The notes under the pieces are model-generated. The model had not been told where the DNA came from and searched no databases. It was given only the letters and a program-made list of their open reading frames with translations. A DNA stretch of 64,000 bases from Nostoc spongiaeforme FACHB-130 (lineage in GTDB: Bacteria > Cyanobacteriota > Cyanobacteriia > Cyanobacteriales > Nostocaceae), in NCBI RefSeq assembly GCF_014698475.1, contig NZ_JACJTB010000005.1, positions 1 through 64,000 of the forward strand, in the 5' to 3' direction. Below, one piece after another: positions 27,143 to 37,059 of the stretch. A program made the position numbers and the translations under genes. The first letter of the stretch is position 1. Each line of letters opens with the position of its first letter.

Positions 27143-28366
27143 CTAAGAAGAAATCATCTCGTCAATATACTCAGAAGCGAAAAATTCTGCTGTTGCCCTT
27201 GATGTTTTATCTTGTTGACAAGAACGCCAAAGTAACTCTCCTACTTTTAATCCTCCCGTTTGTAAGCGGATGATCGGTTCTGGGCCAATTGCTGATGGCA
27301 AAATAGCCATGTGACCTTTATTAGGTGCATTTGGCGGCCACACAGGAATGCTATGAGCCAGAAAAGCAGAACGATCTATATCGCCCCAAAACTGAGCAAC
27401 TACCACTCCCGGCCAGCGTTCTGCAATGAGTTCAGCTTCCAAGTTAGATAAAACTGGTGCTAATTGAGGCTGCATCGCCACCACAATGGCATCGTATGCT
27501 GTTTCTTTAGGGGCTAGAGATACATTATCGAATTTGTCAACTTTAGCACCAGCATTGATCAGACCACTCTCAATAAAATTTTGAAAATGGTTGTCACATA
27601 ACAATAAAATGTTGCTTTTATAAACAGCAATCCCTGCATCAACTAATAGTTTAGTTGCCATTAAGCCCAGGAATGAAAATACATCTACCGATGGATGACG
27701 TTCATTAATTCCAGCTACTTTAATACCTCTTTGGCGACAGATTTCTATATCGATATCATCTGGTCTAAATTCCCAAGCTTCATACATGAGCGAGATCACA
27801 GCTGTTGGTTTCATCCCAGAAATCATCTCTGCATCAATAGGGCGGACATGACTACTATTGGTAATAATGTCAGCTTGAGCTACTATATCTTTTGATTTTT
27901 CGGTGATAATTTCGATACGCTCACTTACGCCAGCGATTTGGGCTAATTGATATGTCTGCTCTATGACTTGCTCTATTGTGCCGTAACGACTATTGCGAGT
28001 CATGGCATAGACTTTCTTTGCTCCAGCCATTGCCGCTACTACAGGTGTAACAACATAAGCTCCAGTGGCTGCTTCTGTGAGTACAATGGCATTTTGCAGT
28101 TGTAGGTGACAACTTTCAATAGCCTGGCGCATCAAGGTCACTAAGCGGCGGTAATTCAAACCAGGTCGATTGTCAGATGTCAGTCCATAATGTCCTGTGG
28201 CTGCTTCTGCTAGTACAATGCTATCGTGTTCTTCTAAATTGAAGTCTTCCTTAGCTGCTGCTACTACTGAAATAACATCGTTAAGCTGGAGGTTACAACT
28301 TTCAATGACATTCTGTATCAGTGTCATTAAATGCTGACGATTCAAGCTGAGACTGTGATTGTTCAT
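27143..28366 (-). CDS. Rossmann-like protein of unknown function with N-terminal duplication
   Basis: 407 residues. The middle (about 110-260) looks like an NAD(P)-binding fold ([19 protein letters not shown], then [14 protein letters not shown] and [18 protein letters not shown]). No catalytic motif I know is visible. The N-terminus is an internal repeat: residues 9-63 and 71-107 share the pattern [21 protein letters not shown], with 18 residues missing from the second copy. The stop overlaps the start of the downstream aminotransferase gene as ATGA (28363-28366), so it is translationally coupled to the amino-sugar genes and may act on the same sugar nucleotide or lipid. Function unknown. 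Confidence 0.65.
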   Translation of the reverse strand: MNNHSLSLNRQHLMTLIQNVIESCNLQLNDVISVVAAAKEDFNLEEHDSIVLAEAATGHYGLTSDNRPGLNYRRLVTLMRQAIESCHLQLQNAIVLTEAATGAYVVTPVVAAMAGAKKVYAMTRNSRYGTIEQVIEQTYQLAQIAGVSERIEIITEKSKDIVAQADIITNSSHVRPIDAEMISGMKPTAVISLMYEAWEFRPDDIDIEICRQRGIKVAGINERHPSVDVFSFLGLMATKLLVDAGIAVYKSNILLLCDNHFQNFIESGLINAGAKVDKFDNVSLAPKETAYDAIVVAMQPQLAPVLSNLEAELIAERWPGVVVAQFWGDIDRSAFLAHSIPVWPPNAPNKGHMAILPSAIGPEPIIRLQTGGLKVGELLWRSCQQDKTSRATAEFFASEYIDEMISS

Positions 28367-29502
28367 TGAATTTTTTCCCCATGATCAAATTTTTGGAGAC
28401 TCTCAACAACAGTCTGAATCTGAGATGTTTTCAACTCAGCGTACATTGGCAAGGATAAAACTTCATTGGCTGCTTTTTCTGACCAAGGAAAGTCTCCAAG
28501 TTTGTAGCCTAAATCTGCATAAGCCTGTTGCAGATGTACTGGAATAGGATAATGAATACCTGTTTGGATGCCTTGCTCATTGAGCATTTTTTGCAAAGCT
28601 TGACGCTGCTGTGATGGCGGCATAGTATCACTGCCAGGGCAACGCACAGCATATATATGGTAGACATGGCGGCTATAGGGCATCACAACTGGAGTCTTGA
28701 GCCATGAGTCTGCCAATAATTGATCATACAGTGCTGCATGGTTGCGGCGAGCTTCAGTCCAAGTTTCTAGATAACGTAACTTGACTCGTAAAATTGCTCC
28801 TTGGATACCATCCATGCGATAGTTGTAGCCTTTGAGAACATGGTGATATCGTTGTTCCTGCCCCCAGTCACGCAACATCCGCATTTTGTTGGTATATTCA
28901 GGATGATTGGTGACCACCATACCACCCTCACCATAGGCTCCCAGGTTTTTACCAGGGTAAAAGCTAAAACATCCTAAATCCCCAATACTACCTACTTTCT
29001 GCCCTTTGTACTCAGCACCATGAGCTTGGGCTGCATCTTCAATGACAATCAAGTCATAACGGCGAGCAATCTCTAAAATTGGCTCCATATCTGCTGGTTG
29101 ACCGTACAAATGCACCGGCAAAATGGCTTTTGTGCGCTCAGTAATCGCTTTTTCGATTTGGGTAACATCGATGGTGTAGGAAACAGGGTCAATATCTACA
29201 AAGACAGGTACTGCTCCGGTGTAACAAATTGCTGCTACTGTTGCCACAAAGGTAAAAGGTACGGTAATTACTTCATCACCAGGGCCAATTCCAGCAGCTA
29301 GTAAGGCGAGATGGAGGGCGCTAGTACCTGTATTGACAGCGATGCCAAAATCAGCATTACAGTAAGTGGCAAACTCTGTTTCTAAAGTTTGAACTTCATT
29401 ACCCAAAACAAATTGGGTACTTTCTAGGACTTGTAAAACGGCGTTGTCAATTTCGTCTTTGATGCTGAGATATTGAGATTTTAAGTCTACAAATGGAATC
29501 AT
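28363..29502 (-). CDS. DegT/DnrJ/EryC1 aminotransferase, WbpE/WlbC-like
   Basis: 379 residues. PLP-lysine K185 in [17 protein letters not shown]; aspartate D156 in [11 protein letters not shown]. This form ([11 protein letters not shown]) is that of enzymes making UDP-3-amino sugars, e.g. WbpE, which aminates UDP-3-keto-GlcNAcA. Its start overlaps the Gfo/Idh stop (29499-29502, ATGA), so it is coupled to the dehydrogenase that would produce the 3-keto sugar. Assignment to the diacetamido-uronate pathway rests on gene set and order. Confidence 0.88.
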   Translation of the reverse strand: MIPFVDLKSQYLSIKDEIDNAVLQVLESTQFVLGNEVQTLETEFATYCNADFGIAVNTGTSALHLALLAAGIGPGDEVITVPFTFVATVAAICYTGAVPVFVDIDPVSYTIDVTQIEKAITERTKAILPVHLYGQPADMEPILEIARRYDLIVIEDAAQAHGAEYKGQKVGSIGDLGCFSFYPGKNLGAYGEGGMVVTNHPEYTNKMRMLRDWGQEQRYHHVLKGYNYRMDGIQGAILRVKLRYLETWTEARRNHAALYDQLLADSWLKTPVVMPYSRHVYHIYAVRCPGSDTMPPSQQRQALQKMLNEQGIQTGIHYPIPVHLQQAYADLGYKLGDFPWSEKAANEVLSLPMYAELKTSQIQTVVESLQKFDHGEKIQ

Positions 29503-30536
29503 GCTGCTACCTCTGCTGAGTTCAGTTCAATTAATCGGCCTTGTTGCTTCAATGACTGGGTTGCAGCTTCGAGGATTTTGACTACCCGCAGCCCTGCTTC
29601 ACCACCAGTAATGGGGCGATCGCCTTTGGTAATACAATCAATGAAATGTGAGCCTTCAGTTCGTAAGGCTTCAGTCATATCTAATTTTGGAGACCACATA
29701 TCTCCTGTGCGGTACCCAATCATCATCTGGTAAACACTTTCAGCATTGCCATTAAAGGTAATTCCCTTATCGTAAATTTTGACTTTTTCGCTAGGTTCTA
29801 AGTCATCATAAACAATCATACGTTGGCTACCACCAATTAAGGTGCGGCGTACTTTTACAGGAGCTAACCAGTTGACATGAATGTGAGCAATTAAATTTTT
29901 CTCAAAAAACAAGGTCAAGTAAGCGATGTTTTCTGGTTCTCCAGGTACGTGGCTGATACCTGTTGCGGAAACAGCGTAAGGCTGAGATGGCAACACATAG
30001 TTCATGATTGAAAGGTCATGAACGGCTAAATCCCAGATCACATTCACATCATGCTGAAACAGACCCAAGTTAACACGTACAGAATCATAGTAGTAAATAT
30101 CACCTAATTGTTTAGTGGCAATTAGATCATGCATTTTGCGGACAGCACCTGTGTAGACAAAGGTATGATCCACCATTAATACTAGGTTGCGTTTTTCTGC
30201 TTCCTCAATCAAGCGCATTGCCTGTTCGGAAGTGGTAGTCATGGGTTTTTCTACCAATACATGCTTACCAGCTTTTAATGCAGCTAAGGCTAAATCGAAG
30301 TGAGTAGAAACTGGAGTAGCGATTGCTATTGCATCAATTGTTGGGTCTTTAAATAAGTCGAAACTATCTGTAGTTACTTTTATAGTTGGATAGCGAGCTT
30401 GTACTTTCGCCAGGAGTTCTGGCTTAAAATCACTAACACTTGTTACTTGTGTTCCTGGAATTTCTGCAAAATTTCGTACTAGGTTAGGGCCCCAGTAACC
30501 ATAACCAATGACACCGATATTAATGTTATTTCCCAT
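29499..30536 (-). CDS. Gfo/Idh/MocA oxidoreductase, WbpB/WlbA-like
   Basis: 345 residues. N-terminal Rossmann fold ([17 protein letters not shown]), the family's EKP motif at residues 96-98 (VEKPMTT) and the active-site [13 protein letters not shown] stretch near 176-188. Family members oxidise UDP-GlcNAc uronate at C3 or similar substrates. It is followed by the aminotransferase in the same coupled run, matching the WbpB-WbpE order. A gap of 226 bp and a hairpin separate it from the acyltransferase upstream. Confidence 0.88.
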   Translation of the reverse strand: MGNNINIGVIGYGYWGPNLVRNFAEIPGTQVTSVSDFKPELLAKVQARYPTIKVTTDSFDLFKDPTIDAIAIATPVSTHFDLALAALKAGKHVLVEKPMTTTSEQAMRLIEEAEKRNLVLMVDHTFVYTGAVRKMHDLIATKQLGDIYYYDSVRVNLGLFQHDVNVIWDLAVHDLSIMNYVLPSQPYAVSATGISHVPGEPENIAYLTLFFEKNLIAHIHVNWLAPVKVRRTLIGGSQRMIVYDDLEPSEKVKIYDKGITFNGNAESVYQMMIGYRTGDMWSPKLDMTEALRTEGSHFIDCITKGDRPITGGEAGLRVVKILEAATQSLKQQGRLIELNSAEVAA

Positions 30537-30762
30537 TTTCTGTTACTAATCAAACTTCTATTCCGATGAATTGGGAGAAGCTATCATGAACTAAAAAGAT
30601 AGCCTTGCTCTGAATCTGCCTGCAATGTAATCATTAAGGGAATTACAACTAAAAAACACACAATTACTCCGGTGGCAGAGGATGCTACCGGAAGAAGGAT
30701 ATAGCTGATTATTTTTGCTCTTTTTTTAACTTAAATTTAAGTGTCAACTGTTGTTAACTAAA
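30537..30762. other. 226-bp gap, with a possible terminator and promoter
   Basis: No gene. Contains the inverted repeat at 30669-30691 (listed separately). Likely promoter for the Gfo/Idh-led run and 3' end of the ABC-exporter/acyltransferase run. Confidence 0.4.
30669..30691 (-). terminator. Possible intrinsic terminator after the WbpD-like acyltransferase gene
   Basis: Read on the minus strand, an 8-bp stem (CCGGTAGC/GCCACCGG, one G-U pair) with a 7-base loop is followed 12 bases later by a run of six T. The spacing to the T-run is longer than usual, so it may be only a partial terminator or a leader structure for the next gene. Confidence 0.35.
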
Positions 30763-31290
30763 TCAACCTATTGAACTCATACTGACATTGCTAGTTGACA
30801 TTTCCAAATTTTGACAGCGATTTCTAACATCACCAATAACACGAGCCGGAACTCCCACGACAATTGCATAATCAGGGACATCCTGTGTCACAACTGCACC
30901 AGAGCCAATGATTGCTTTTTCACCAATAGTAACTCCTGGTAAGATAGTCGCATTACTACCAATAGAAGCACAACGCTTCACTAAGGTTTTTATTGTGTAC
31001 CAATCATCTGCCGTTTTTAAACTGCCATCTTCATTGGTGGCGCGTGGGTAAAGATCATTAGTAAACATGACTCCATGACCGATAAAAACTTCATCCTCAA
31101 TGATTACACCTTCACACAGAAAGCTATGCGATGAAATTTTACATCGGCTTCCTACTGTAACATCGTTCTGAATTTCGACAAATGTACCTATTTTAGTTTC
31201 ATCACCAATTTTGCATCCATAAAGGTTCACAAGATGAGGATGAAAAATTTTGACATCTGTACCCAACTTAACATCACTACTTACTGACAT
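30763..31290 (-). CDS. Hexapeptide acyltransferase, WbpD/WlbB-like
   Basis: 175 residues, almost entirely a left-handed beta-helix ([33 protein letters not shown]), ending in the GVPARVIGD cap. It fits the WbpD/WlbB group that N-acetylates the 3-amino group of UDP-3-amino-GlcNAcA. It lies 48 bp after the Wzt gene and is followed by the Gfo/Idh and aminotransferase genes, completing the three steps of that pathway in one stretch. Substrate inferred from context. Confidence 0.8.
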   Translation of the reverse strand: MSVSSDVKLGTDVKIFHPHLVNLYGCKIGDETKIGTFVEIQNDVTVGSRCKISSHSFLCEGVIIEDEVFIGHGVMFTNDLYPRATNEDGSLKTADDWYTIKTLVKRCASIGSNATILPGVTIGEKAIIGSGAVVTQDVPDYAIVVGVPARVIGDVRNRCQNLEMSTSNVSMSSIG

Positions 31291-31338
31291 TTTATTGTTT
31301 ACCTATCACTTCCTAAATCTGAGATTAAAACCTGATAA

Positions 31339-32640
31339 TTAAATTTTCTCTACAGATTGCCATACTGCATCTTCTATATAAAGACATTCATTACCTTGCC
31401 ATTCGTAATCGGGACGTTCAAATTTATGCATAGTTACTTCAAATGGACAGATTTGTTTAAGGTTTTCTAGTATTGTGTCACTACGTCGTTCAGCTAACCA
31501 TGTTGTTAAAGAGTAGGAACCCATATAAAGCCTAAATTTCGGAATCTCACATCGGAGAATAAATGTCCCTTCTTCTTTGCAAAATGGAGCCTGGGAATCA
31601 AAAAGCCAGAAAATACAGATAGGTTGTTCTAAAGAATTGACTACCTGAAAAGCAAAGCGCAGACTTTCATGAGGTTTAGTTATATGTAAACCAAACTCAA
31701 TCTTCATTGCTTCTCCCCAGCAGTGAATTCCTTGTCCTTCCGAGGTATTGATACGTATCCAAGCTACATAATTACCAGTTTTATTCTCAGGAGCTTGGTA
31801 ATAGGCTTTTTGTTCACTATGAACTTGTTGTTCTGTGAGATATAACTTTATTGCATTGGAGGTATGACCATCAAACTGAATATTACCCTTAGAAAGTAGG
31901 ATACAGCGTTTAGTCAACTGAGCGATCGCTGTCATACTATGGCTAACAAATAAAACTGTCCGCCCTTGTTTGGTTGCAACATCATCCATTTTCCCCAAGC
32001 ACTTCTTCTGAAATGCTGAATCACCGACAGCCAAAACTTCATCAACAATTAAAATTTCTGGTTCTAGATGAGCCGCAACAGAAAATGCTAACCGCACATA
32101 CATTCCAGAAGAATATCGTTTAACTGGAGTGTCTAAAAACTTTTCTACTTCGGCAAAGGCAACTATTTCATCAAATTTTTGCTTAATTTCAAATTTACTC
32201 ATCCCCAGCACAGAACCATTAAGATAGATGTTTTCTCTACCTGTAAGTTCTGGGTGAAATCCTGTGCCAACTTCTAATAAACTTGCCACTCTGCCTTGGA
32301 TGGTAATACGCCCTCTAGTTGGTTCAGTAATCCGGCTCAAAATTTTCAGGAGCGTTGATTTACCTGCTCCATTGCGTCCGATTACACCAATGGCTTCACC
32401 TTGTTTAATCTCAAAGGAAACGTCATTTAATGCCCAAAATTCTTCAATATGTGGATTGGATATTTTTTTCTCAGCAGGCTTGATGAGATTGTGAGTTAAA
32501 GATTTAGCTCCATTAGCAATCAAATCACGGAGAGATTTGTAGCGATAGCGCCCAGAGTTCTCCTGTTGATGACTAATGATATATTTTTTTCCAAGATTTT
32601 CAACACGAATTACAGTGTCTGACATCTGCTTTATTCCCAT
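31339..32640 (-). CDS. wzt: ABC exporter ATPase with C-terminal sugar-recognition domain (Wzt)
   Basis: 433 residues. The ATPase domain has Walker A GRNGAGKS at 88-95, signature YSSGMYVRLAFS near 178-190, Walker B ILIVDEVLAVGD near 198-210 and the switch histidine in LFVSHSM. Residues from about 265 onward (QGIHCWGEAMKIEFGLHI) form a beta-sandwich of the Wzt C-terminal type, which in O-antigen and teichoic-acid exporters reads the terminal sugar modification. Pairs with the permease 10 bp upstream to export a finished lipid-linked glycan. An alternative ATG five codons in (32625) is possible. Confidence 0.9.
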   Translation of the reverse strand: MGIKQMSDTVIRVENLGKKYIISHQQENSGRYRYKSLRDLIANGAKSLTHNLIKPAEKKISNPHIEEFWALNDVSFEIKQGEAIGVIGRNGAGKSTLLKILSRITEPTRGRITIQGRVASLLEVGTGFHPELTGRENIYLNGSVLGMSKFEIKQKFDEIVAFAEVEKFLDTPVKRYSSGMYVRLAFSVAAHLEPEILIVDEVLAVGDSAFQKKCLGKMDDVATKQGRTVLFVSHSMTAIAQLTKRCILLSKGNIQFDGHTSNAIKLYLTEQQVHSEQKAYYQAPENKTGNYVAWIRINTSEGQGIHCWGEAMKIEFGLHITKPHESLRFAFQVVNSLEQPICIFWLFDSQAPFCKEEGTFILRCEIPKFRLYMGSYSLTTWLAERRSDTILENLKQICPFEVTMHKFERPDYEWQGNECLYIEDAVWQSVEKI

Positions 32641-32650
32641 TTTTTTCTAT

Positions 32651-33490
32651 CTAAATTACGTCAGCAAATGTCCTTTCGACTTTGCGGAAATACCATATAC
32701 CACTTAGCAGTAAAATTCCCACTAAGATTAGAGATAAGGAAAATCCTGGCCAGTAAATTTTGGCATCACCCCCTAAAATAGCCCAGCGAAATCCATCAAT
32801 TACTCCTACCATTGGATTCAATGAATACAGTAATCGCCACTGTTCTGGTACGAGATTGCTACTAAAACCAACTGGTGAGACGTACAAGCCAAACTGGACA
32901 ATAAATGGCAAAATGTGACGAAAGTCACGATATTCTACATTCAGTGCGGCAAACCACAGACCTACTCCAGTTGCAGCAGCAAAGGCAATACCAATGAATA
33001 AGGGTAGTGTCAGTATCCGCAAATCAGGAACAAAATTATACCAAGCCATGAGTGCAAGTAAAATTGTGCCAGAAATCATAAAATCTACAAAGCTGACAAT
33101 TACTGAACTCAGTGGCACAATTAGACGAGGAAAGTAGACTTTGGATATCAAGTTGGCATTACCAAGGAGGCTGTTGCTACAGTCACTCAGCGCATTAGCA
33201 AAAAACTGCCAAGGTAACATTGCCGCAAATACAAGGATTGGATAAGGTGCAGATGAAGGTAATTTAGCTAAATTACCAAATACCACAGTAAATATAACCA
33301 TCGTCAAAAATGGTCGGATTAGCGCCCATGCTAAACCAACCACAGTTTGCTTGTAACGCACCAAAATATCACGCCAAGCAAGAAAATATAATAATTCCCG
33401 ATAATGCCACAAGTCCTGCCAATACTGACGCTCAACTCGTCCAGCTTCTAGTACTAGCTCTGGTGTGGAAGCTATATCTTGACTAGTCAT
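32651..33490 (-). CDS. wzm: ABC-2 type polysaccharide export permease (Wzm)
   Basis: 279 residues with six predicted helices and the ABC-2 pattern: RELLYFLAWRDILVRYKQTVVGLAWALIRP at the N-terminal cytoplasmic end, YPILVFAAMLPWQFF, and LLYSLNPMVGVIDGFRWAIL before the last helix. Partner of the Wzt gene that begins 10 bp downstream. With it, the island has a complete ABC-dependent export pair for an O-antigen or capsule-like chain. Confidence 0.9.
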   Translation of the reverse strand: MTSQDIASTPELVLEAGRVERQYWQDLWHYRELLYFLAWRDILVRYKQTVVGLAWALIRPFLTMVIFTVVFGNLAKLPSSAPYPILVFAAMLPWQFFANALSDCSNSLLGNANLISKVYFPRLIVPLSSVIVSFVDFMISGTILLALMAWYNFVPDLRILTLPLFIGIAFAAATGVGLWFAALNVEYRDFRHILPFIVQFGLYVSPVGFSSNLVPEQWRLLYSLNPMVGVIDGFRWAILGGDAKIYWPGFSLSLILVGILLLSGIWYFRKVERTFADVI

Positions 33491-33518
33491 AGGATTTATT
33501 TAAAGTTTTGATATCTAT

Positions 33519-34031
33519 TTAACTTACGAACTGAAAATCTTTCATACCGTGATAATTAAGCAGTTTTGACTGCCGACGAGTAAACTCTCCCACAGAAGGA
33601 TTTCCAGATGGATGAATCACACCTGTTACTTGCTGCCAAAGTTCTGGAGGAGCTAGTGAAAGTTTATATGTGCGATCGCCAGACTTTTGTACGTGATACC
33701 ATTTTGTTTGTTGGCACTGTTCGCACCAAAATGCCTCTAACCATTCTCCTTCTATGAGAACTGCTGTTTGGTTTGCTACTAGCATTAAAGCATTACGTCG
33801 ACTGATACCTCTTTGTTGCAATTGACCTGGTTGGTCAGCAAAAATCTGATATTTCTGACTAACACTATCTATATAACAATTGTGAATTGGACAGTAAATT
33901 GCCCTTCTTTTTGAACGCTTCCGATTTCGGTCACACCTTCTCTGCAATTTGGCCTCCCACACTAATAAAGTACAAATATAGATAAACAAGGAAGGTTTCG
34001 TTGGAGGGACTGAGATCATAGCGACCATCAA
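33519..34031 (-). CDS. Conserved cyanobacterial protein of unknown function with a CxxC pair
   Basis: 170 residues. Two cysteine groups are seen: CPIHNC near residue 47 and FWCEQCQQTKWYHV near residue 101, which could bind zinc. The rest (GQLQQRGISRRNALML, GEWLEAFWCE, PSGNPSVGEFTRRQSKLLNY) is strongly patterned, so it is a real gene. I recall similar cyanobacterial proteins but no function. Located 28 bp upstream of wzm. The first 40 residues, with a hydrophobic stretch, may not be translated if a later start is used. Confidence 0.7.
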   Translation of the reverse strand: MMVAMISVPPTKPSLFIYICTLLVWEAKLQRRCDRNRKRSKRRAIYCPIHNCYIDSVSQKYQIFADQPGQLQQRGISRRNALMLVANQTAVLIEGEWLEAFWCEQCQQTKWYHVQKSGDRTYKLSLAPPELWQQVTGVIHPSGNPSVGEFTRRQSKLLNYHGMKDFQFVS

Positions 34032-34577
34032 AGCCCATCTCCTAAATATTTCTGATCTTATTAATAATTTGATTTAGACTATTTCTCTGAGGTTTTGAAT
34101 CTATTACTAAGTATAACCATTGGTTTTAATAATTATTTAACAAGCATTCTACTATTTCATTTCTTGTCATACTATTAATATTTATTAAAAACCTAAATTA
34201 ACTAATTTTGTTACCTTACTTACTACTATAACATGTTTTGAAACTTTGATAAAAAATCACAAGTTTGCCTAATTTTAAATTTTTATTGAATTTACCAATT
34301 TTATTGAGGAAAGTGCTGATTTGTAGCAATAGAACTATTAGCTTTACTTCTTTCAACAATCAACACTATCCTGAGCTATTTAAAAAAGCTAATTATTCAA
34401 ATTCTAGTTTATTTGTTAATGGGTCTCTTCAGCAAGATGAAGATTATTTTCCTCCTAAAGCTAAATATAAATATTTAGTTTTGAAATTAGTGAGTTTGTT
34501 ATCAACAGTAAGAAGAACAAAAAGGGGAGTTCTCAATGTTGAAATTCTCACTAAATTAACTGATAAACTAACCATTT
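34032..34577. other. 546-bp AT-rich intergenic region
   Basis: No supported gene. An open frame of 136 codons on the plus strand (34265-34675) has a low-complexity, AT-driven composition and overlaps the GT4 gene, so it is rejected. The right-hand part probably contains the promoter for the minus-strand run at 34031. Confidence 0.5.
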
Positions 34578-35927
34578 CTATTTTGTTTGTACCTGAGATA
34601 CCGACAGTATGTCATCAGAAGCAATTGCTTGTTGCAAAACTTCAAAATACTGTTGAGAGATTAACTTTGGTGTAAAGTGCGATCTCAGGTATTGCCGACC
34701 TGCTTTTCCCATCCGTTCTCCTAATTGTGGGTCACGGCTAAGTAAGCGAATAAATTGGGCTAATCCGTGTCCATCTCCATTGTCGAAAGTTCCACCACAG
34801 TTAGCTTCTGCAATTAACTGTCTCAGATAAGAGTAGGGTGAACAAATGACTGCTACAGGCCTTCCCGTAGCTAAAGCCGAGTACAGCTTGCTTGGAACAA
34901 CTAGACCTTCTGTGGTTTCGTCTACACTGACAAAAGACAAGTCACAAGCTGTTAAAGAGTAGGGGAGTACCTGCTTATCTTGATATGGTAGAAATGTAAA
35001 GTTTCTTAAACCTAAGCGGTTTACTTCCTGCATTAGTTCTTCTCGTTTTGCGCCACCACCAATACATACAAACTGAATTGGTTCATCTTGTAGTTCTTTG
35101 GCCGCTGCTAGCATAGTTTCAATATCATGGCAGCGTCCCATATTGCCTGAGTAGAGAACTGTAAACTTCTGCACAAGGTTATGCTTCCATGCAAACCAAT
35201 TTTCTTGTTTAGCAATTGGAACAATTAAATCTGGGTTAGCCCAACTATGAATGACAGAAATCTTATCGCTGATTTGTGGACAATGAGCTAACACACGTTG
35301 TTTCATGGCTGGGCTTAAAACTATAATCCCTTTTGCATTGAACCAAACTTTTTGGTTAATAGCACGCCAAATCTTGACTAGCCAATGACTTTTGGATACT
35401 ACACCCAGAGCGATCGCAATATCAGGATAAAGATCGTATATGATGCAGACATAGGGAAGTTTAAACAATAAATAACCCAAATATCCCAGTAATGGCAAAA
35501 ATGGTGGAGCCGTTGTCACCAACATAACATTGTTACGTTGCCAAGCTCTCAATAGATATAAAAAGGCACGTAGAGTATACAGCACACCATTGACAGCTTT
35601 GCCGCGAATTCTTCCTGGCCAAAGTTGAGCTGTCCGAGATCGCTGAACTCTAATACGGTCTAGCTTTTCTACAGATGGAGCAGCGACTGAGCTAAACGCA
35701 TATCCAGGTTGACTAGTAAAAACTTCTACATCTACCCCTTGCTGCCCTAACTGTTTTACTAATTCCTCTATTAATTGTCCAGTAGCAGCATAGTCTGGGG
35801 GAAAATATTGGGTGACTACAGATAATTTAAGAGATTGCTGAATGTTTAGAGAATTCTCACTTGTTTCTTCTAACCGAGTAGAAATGGATTGTGAAAATTT
35901 TTGGTTCATCCATTCATTGAGTCTCAT
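34578..35927 (-). CDS. GT4 family glycosyltransferase
   Basis: 449 residues. GT-B core begins at KLSVVTQYFPPDYAATGQLIEELV near residue 33. Donor-site blocks are TVLYSGNMGRCHDIETML near 254 and EGLVVPSKLYSALATGRPVAV near 355-375, with the E and K of the family. Resembles WcaI/colanic-acid type transferases. It is the first gene of the island's minus strand, transcribed away from the BY-kinase gene across a 1.1-kb gap. Substrate unknown. Confidence 0.9.
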   Translation of the reverse strand: MRLNEWMNQKFSQSISTRLEETSENSLNIQQSLKLSVVTQYFPPDYAATGQLIEELVKQLGQQGVDVEVFTSQPGYAFSSVAAPSVEKLDRIRVQRSRTAQLWPGRIRGKAVNGVLYTLRAFLYLLRAWQRNNVMLVTTAPPFLPLLGYLGYLLFKLPYVCIIYDLYPDIAIALGVVSKSHWLVKIWRAINQKVWFNAKGIIVLSPAMKQRVLAHCPQISDKISVIHSWANPDLIVPIAKQENWFAWKHNLVQKFTVLYSGNMGRCHDIETMLAAAKELQDEPIQFVCIGGGAKREELMQEVNRLGLRNFTFLPYQDKQVLPYSLTACDLSFVSVDETTEGLVVPSKLYSALATGRPVAVICSPYSYLRQLIAEANCGGTFDNGDGHGLAQFIRLLSRDPQLGERMGKAGRQYLRSHFTPKLISQQYFEVLQQAIASDDILSVSQVQTK

Positions 35928-36309
35928 CGGCAGTATCCTACTTAAGAATTTAGAGATTTCTAGGGAAATATAACTGAACCACTAAAGCTCTTAAGTCATT
36001 AATATAGCTAGCCTAATACTTACTTTACCCTACCCATCTTTAGTTAATGACAGTCTGGTATAAAAACCACAAAATTTAGCAGCTTTTTCTCAAGCTGTTC
36101 ATTTGAATTCTAATGCTAGAGAATTTTGACTAACAATATGGGCAAGCGTATTATGTCAGTATTATCAATATTACGGAGTAGGGGAACACACGATATACAT
36201 TTAAGCTTTATTTAAGAAAAAAGCTTTCTTACTTTAGCTTGTAGTTTTACGGAGATTAATCATCTACATAAACATAAATAAGTTTTGGCAGTTTCTTTAA
36301 GGTTTTAGA

Positions 36310-36333
36310 CACCATAATTTAGATGTTATGGTG
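36310..36333. repeat. Perfect 8-bp inverted repeat (CACCATAA/TTATGGTG)
   Basis: Arms 36310-36317 and 36326-36333 with an 8-base loop. No T-run follows on either strand, so it is more like a protein-binding site or RNA hairpin than a terminator. Confidence 0.5.
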
Positions 36334-36665
36334 AGGATTTTCTACTGTAAGATTTTACATTTTATTGCTTGTGCTATTTACTTACTTAGTAGTGATTTTA
36401 TGCAGCTTATAAGAGGTTGCGAAGAATCACAGTTATAATCTTAAACAGTAAGATATCATGTTTCAAAGTTTACTCACAAGCTTCATCAAAAATTTATCTT
36501 GCTCATATTTTTTTATACATTCTCTTCATACAGTGTGTTTTTATTTAAGTACTCGTTCGCATTTATTTTAAACTTCAGTCTTATCACTAAGAATTAATTA
36601 ATGAATCAGGTCTTGTTGAGCTACTTTTTAAGAGTATAATAAAGTACTAATTATTGAATTAAATA

Positions 36666-36723
36666 ACTATTGCTCAATAAAGTAGTTCGATAAGACTATT
36701 GCTCAATAAAGTAGTTCGATAAG
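36666..36723 (+). repeat. 29-bp perfect tandem duplication
   Basis: Two adjacent identical 29-base units beginning actattgctcaataaagtag (36666-36694 and 36695-36723). It lies about 340 bases upstream of the Wzc-like gene. It is not part of a CRISPR array because the copies are contiguous with no spacer. Confidence 0.8.
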
Positions 36724-37059
36724 ACGACTAATAGGTTTGAAGCATCATAACTTACGTCCTAGTCACTAGTAAAATTTGGAGATACAGAGGATATATTTAC
36801 ATTTCGTAACTTAATTTACTCTCGTGTTGTGATTTACAATCTGAAAAGTTATTGATTAAAATAGTGTATGTGAACACAGCAAAGATTAGTTTTAAGTAAA
36901 GTATATAGCAATAGTAAATACAATATTATCTCAACAGATTTATTACAGCTTGTATAATTTTTCACATTTTCCCATAATTTACTAATCCTGCTACAAAAAA
37001 TAAATCTAAAAAATTGTTATAAATGGTATTGTATTATTTCTTACTAAATATTTGCAAAT

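Larger units (their letters stand above)
35928..37059. other. 1.1-kb AT-rich divergent promoter region
   Basis: No gene recognised in either direction. It separates the glycosyltransferase (minus) from the Wzc-like kinase (plus), so it should hold both promoters. It contains a perfect inverted repeat at 36310-36333 and a perfect 29-bp tandem duplication at 36666-36723. Otherwise AT-rich with many short A/T runs. Confidence 0.55.

Noticed and set aside
34265-34675. 136-codon plus-strand open frame
   Set aside because: AT-driven composition, no recognisable domain, and 98 bases overlap the well-supported GT4 gene on the other strand. A homologue search could reverse this.
36666-36723. CRISPR-like 29-bp repeats
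   Set aside because: The two copies are contiguous without a spacer, and there is no third copy or cas gene.
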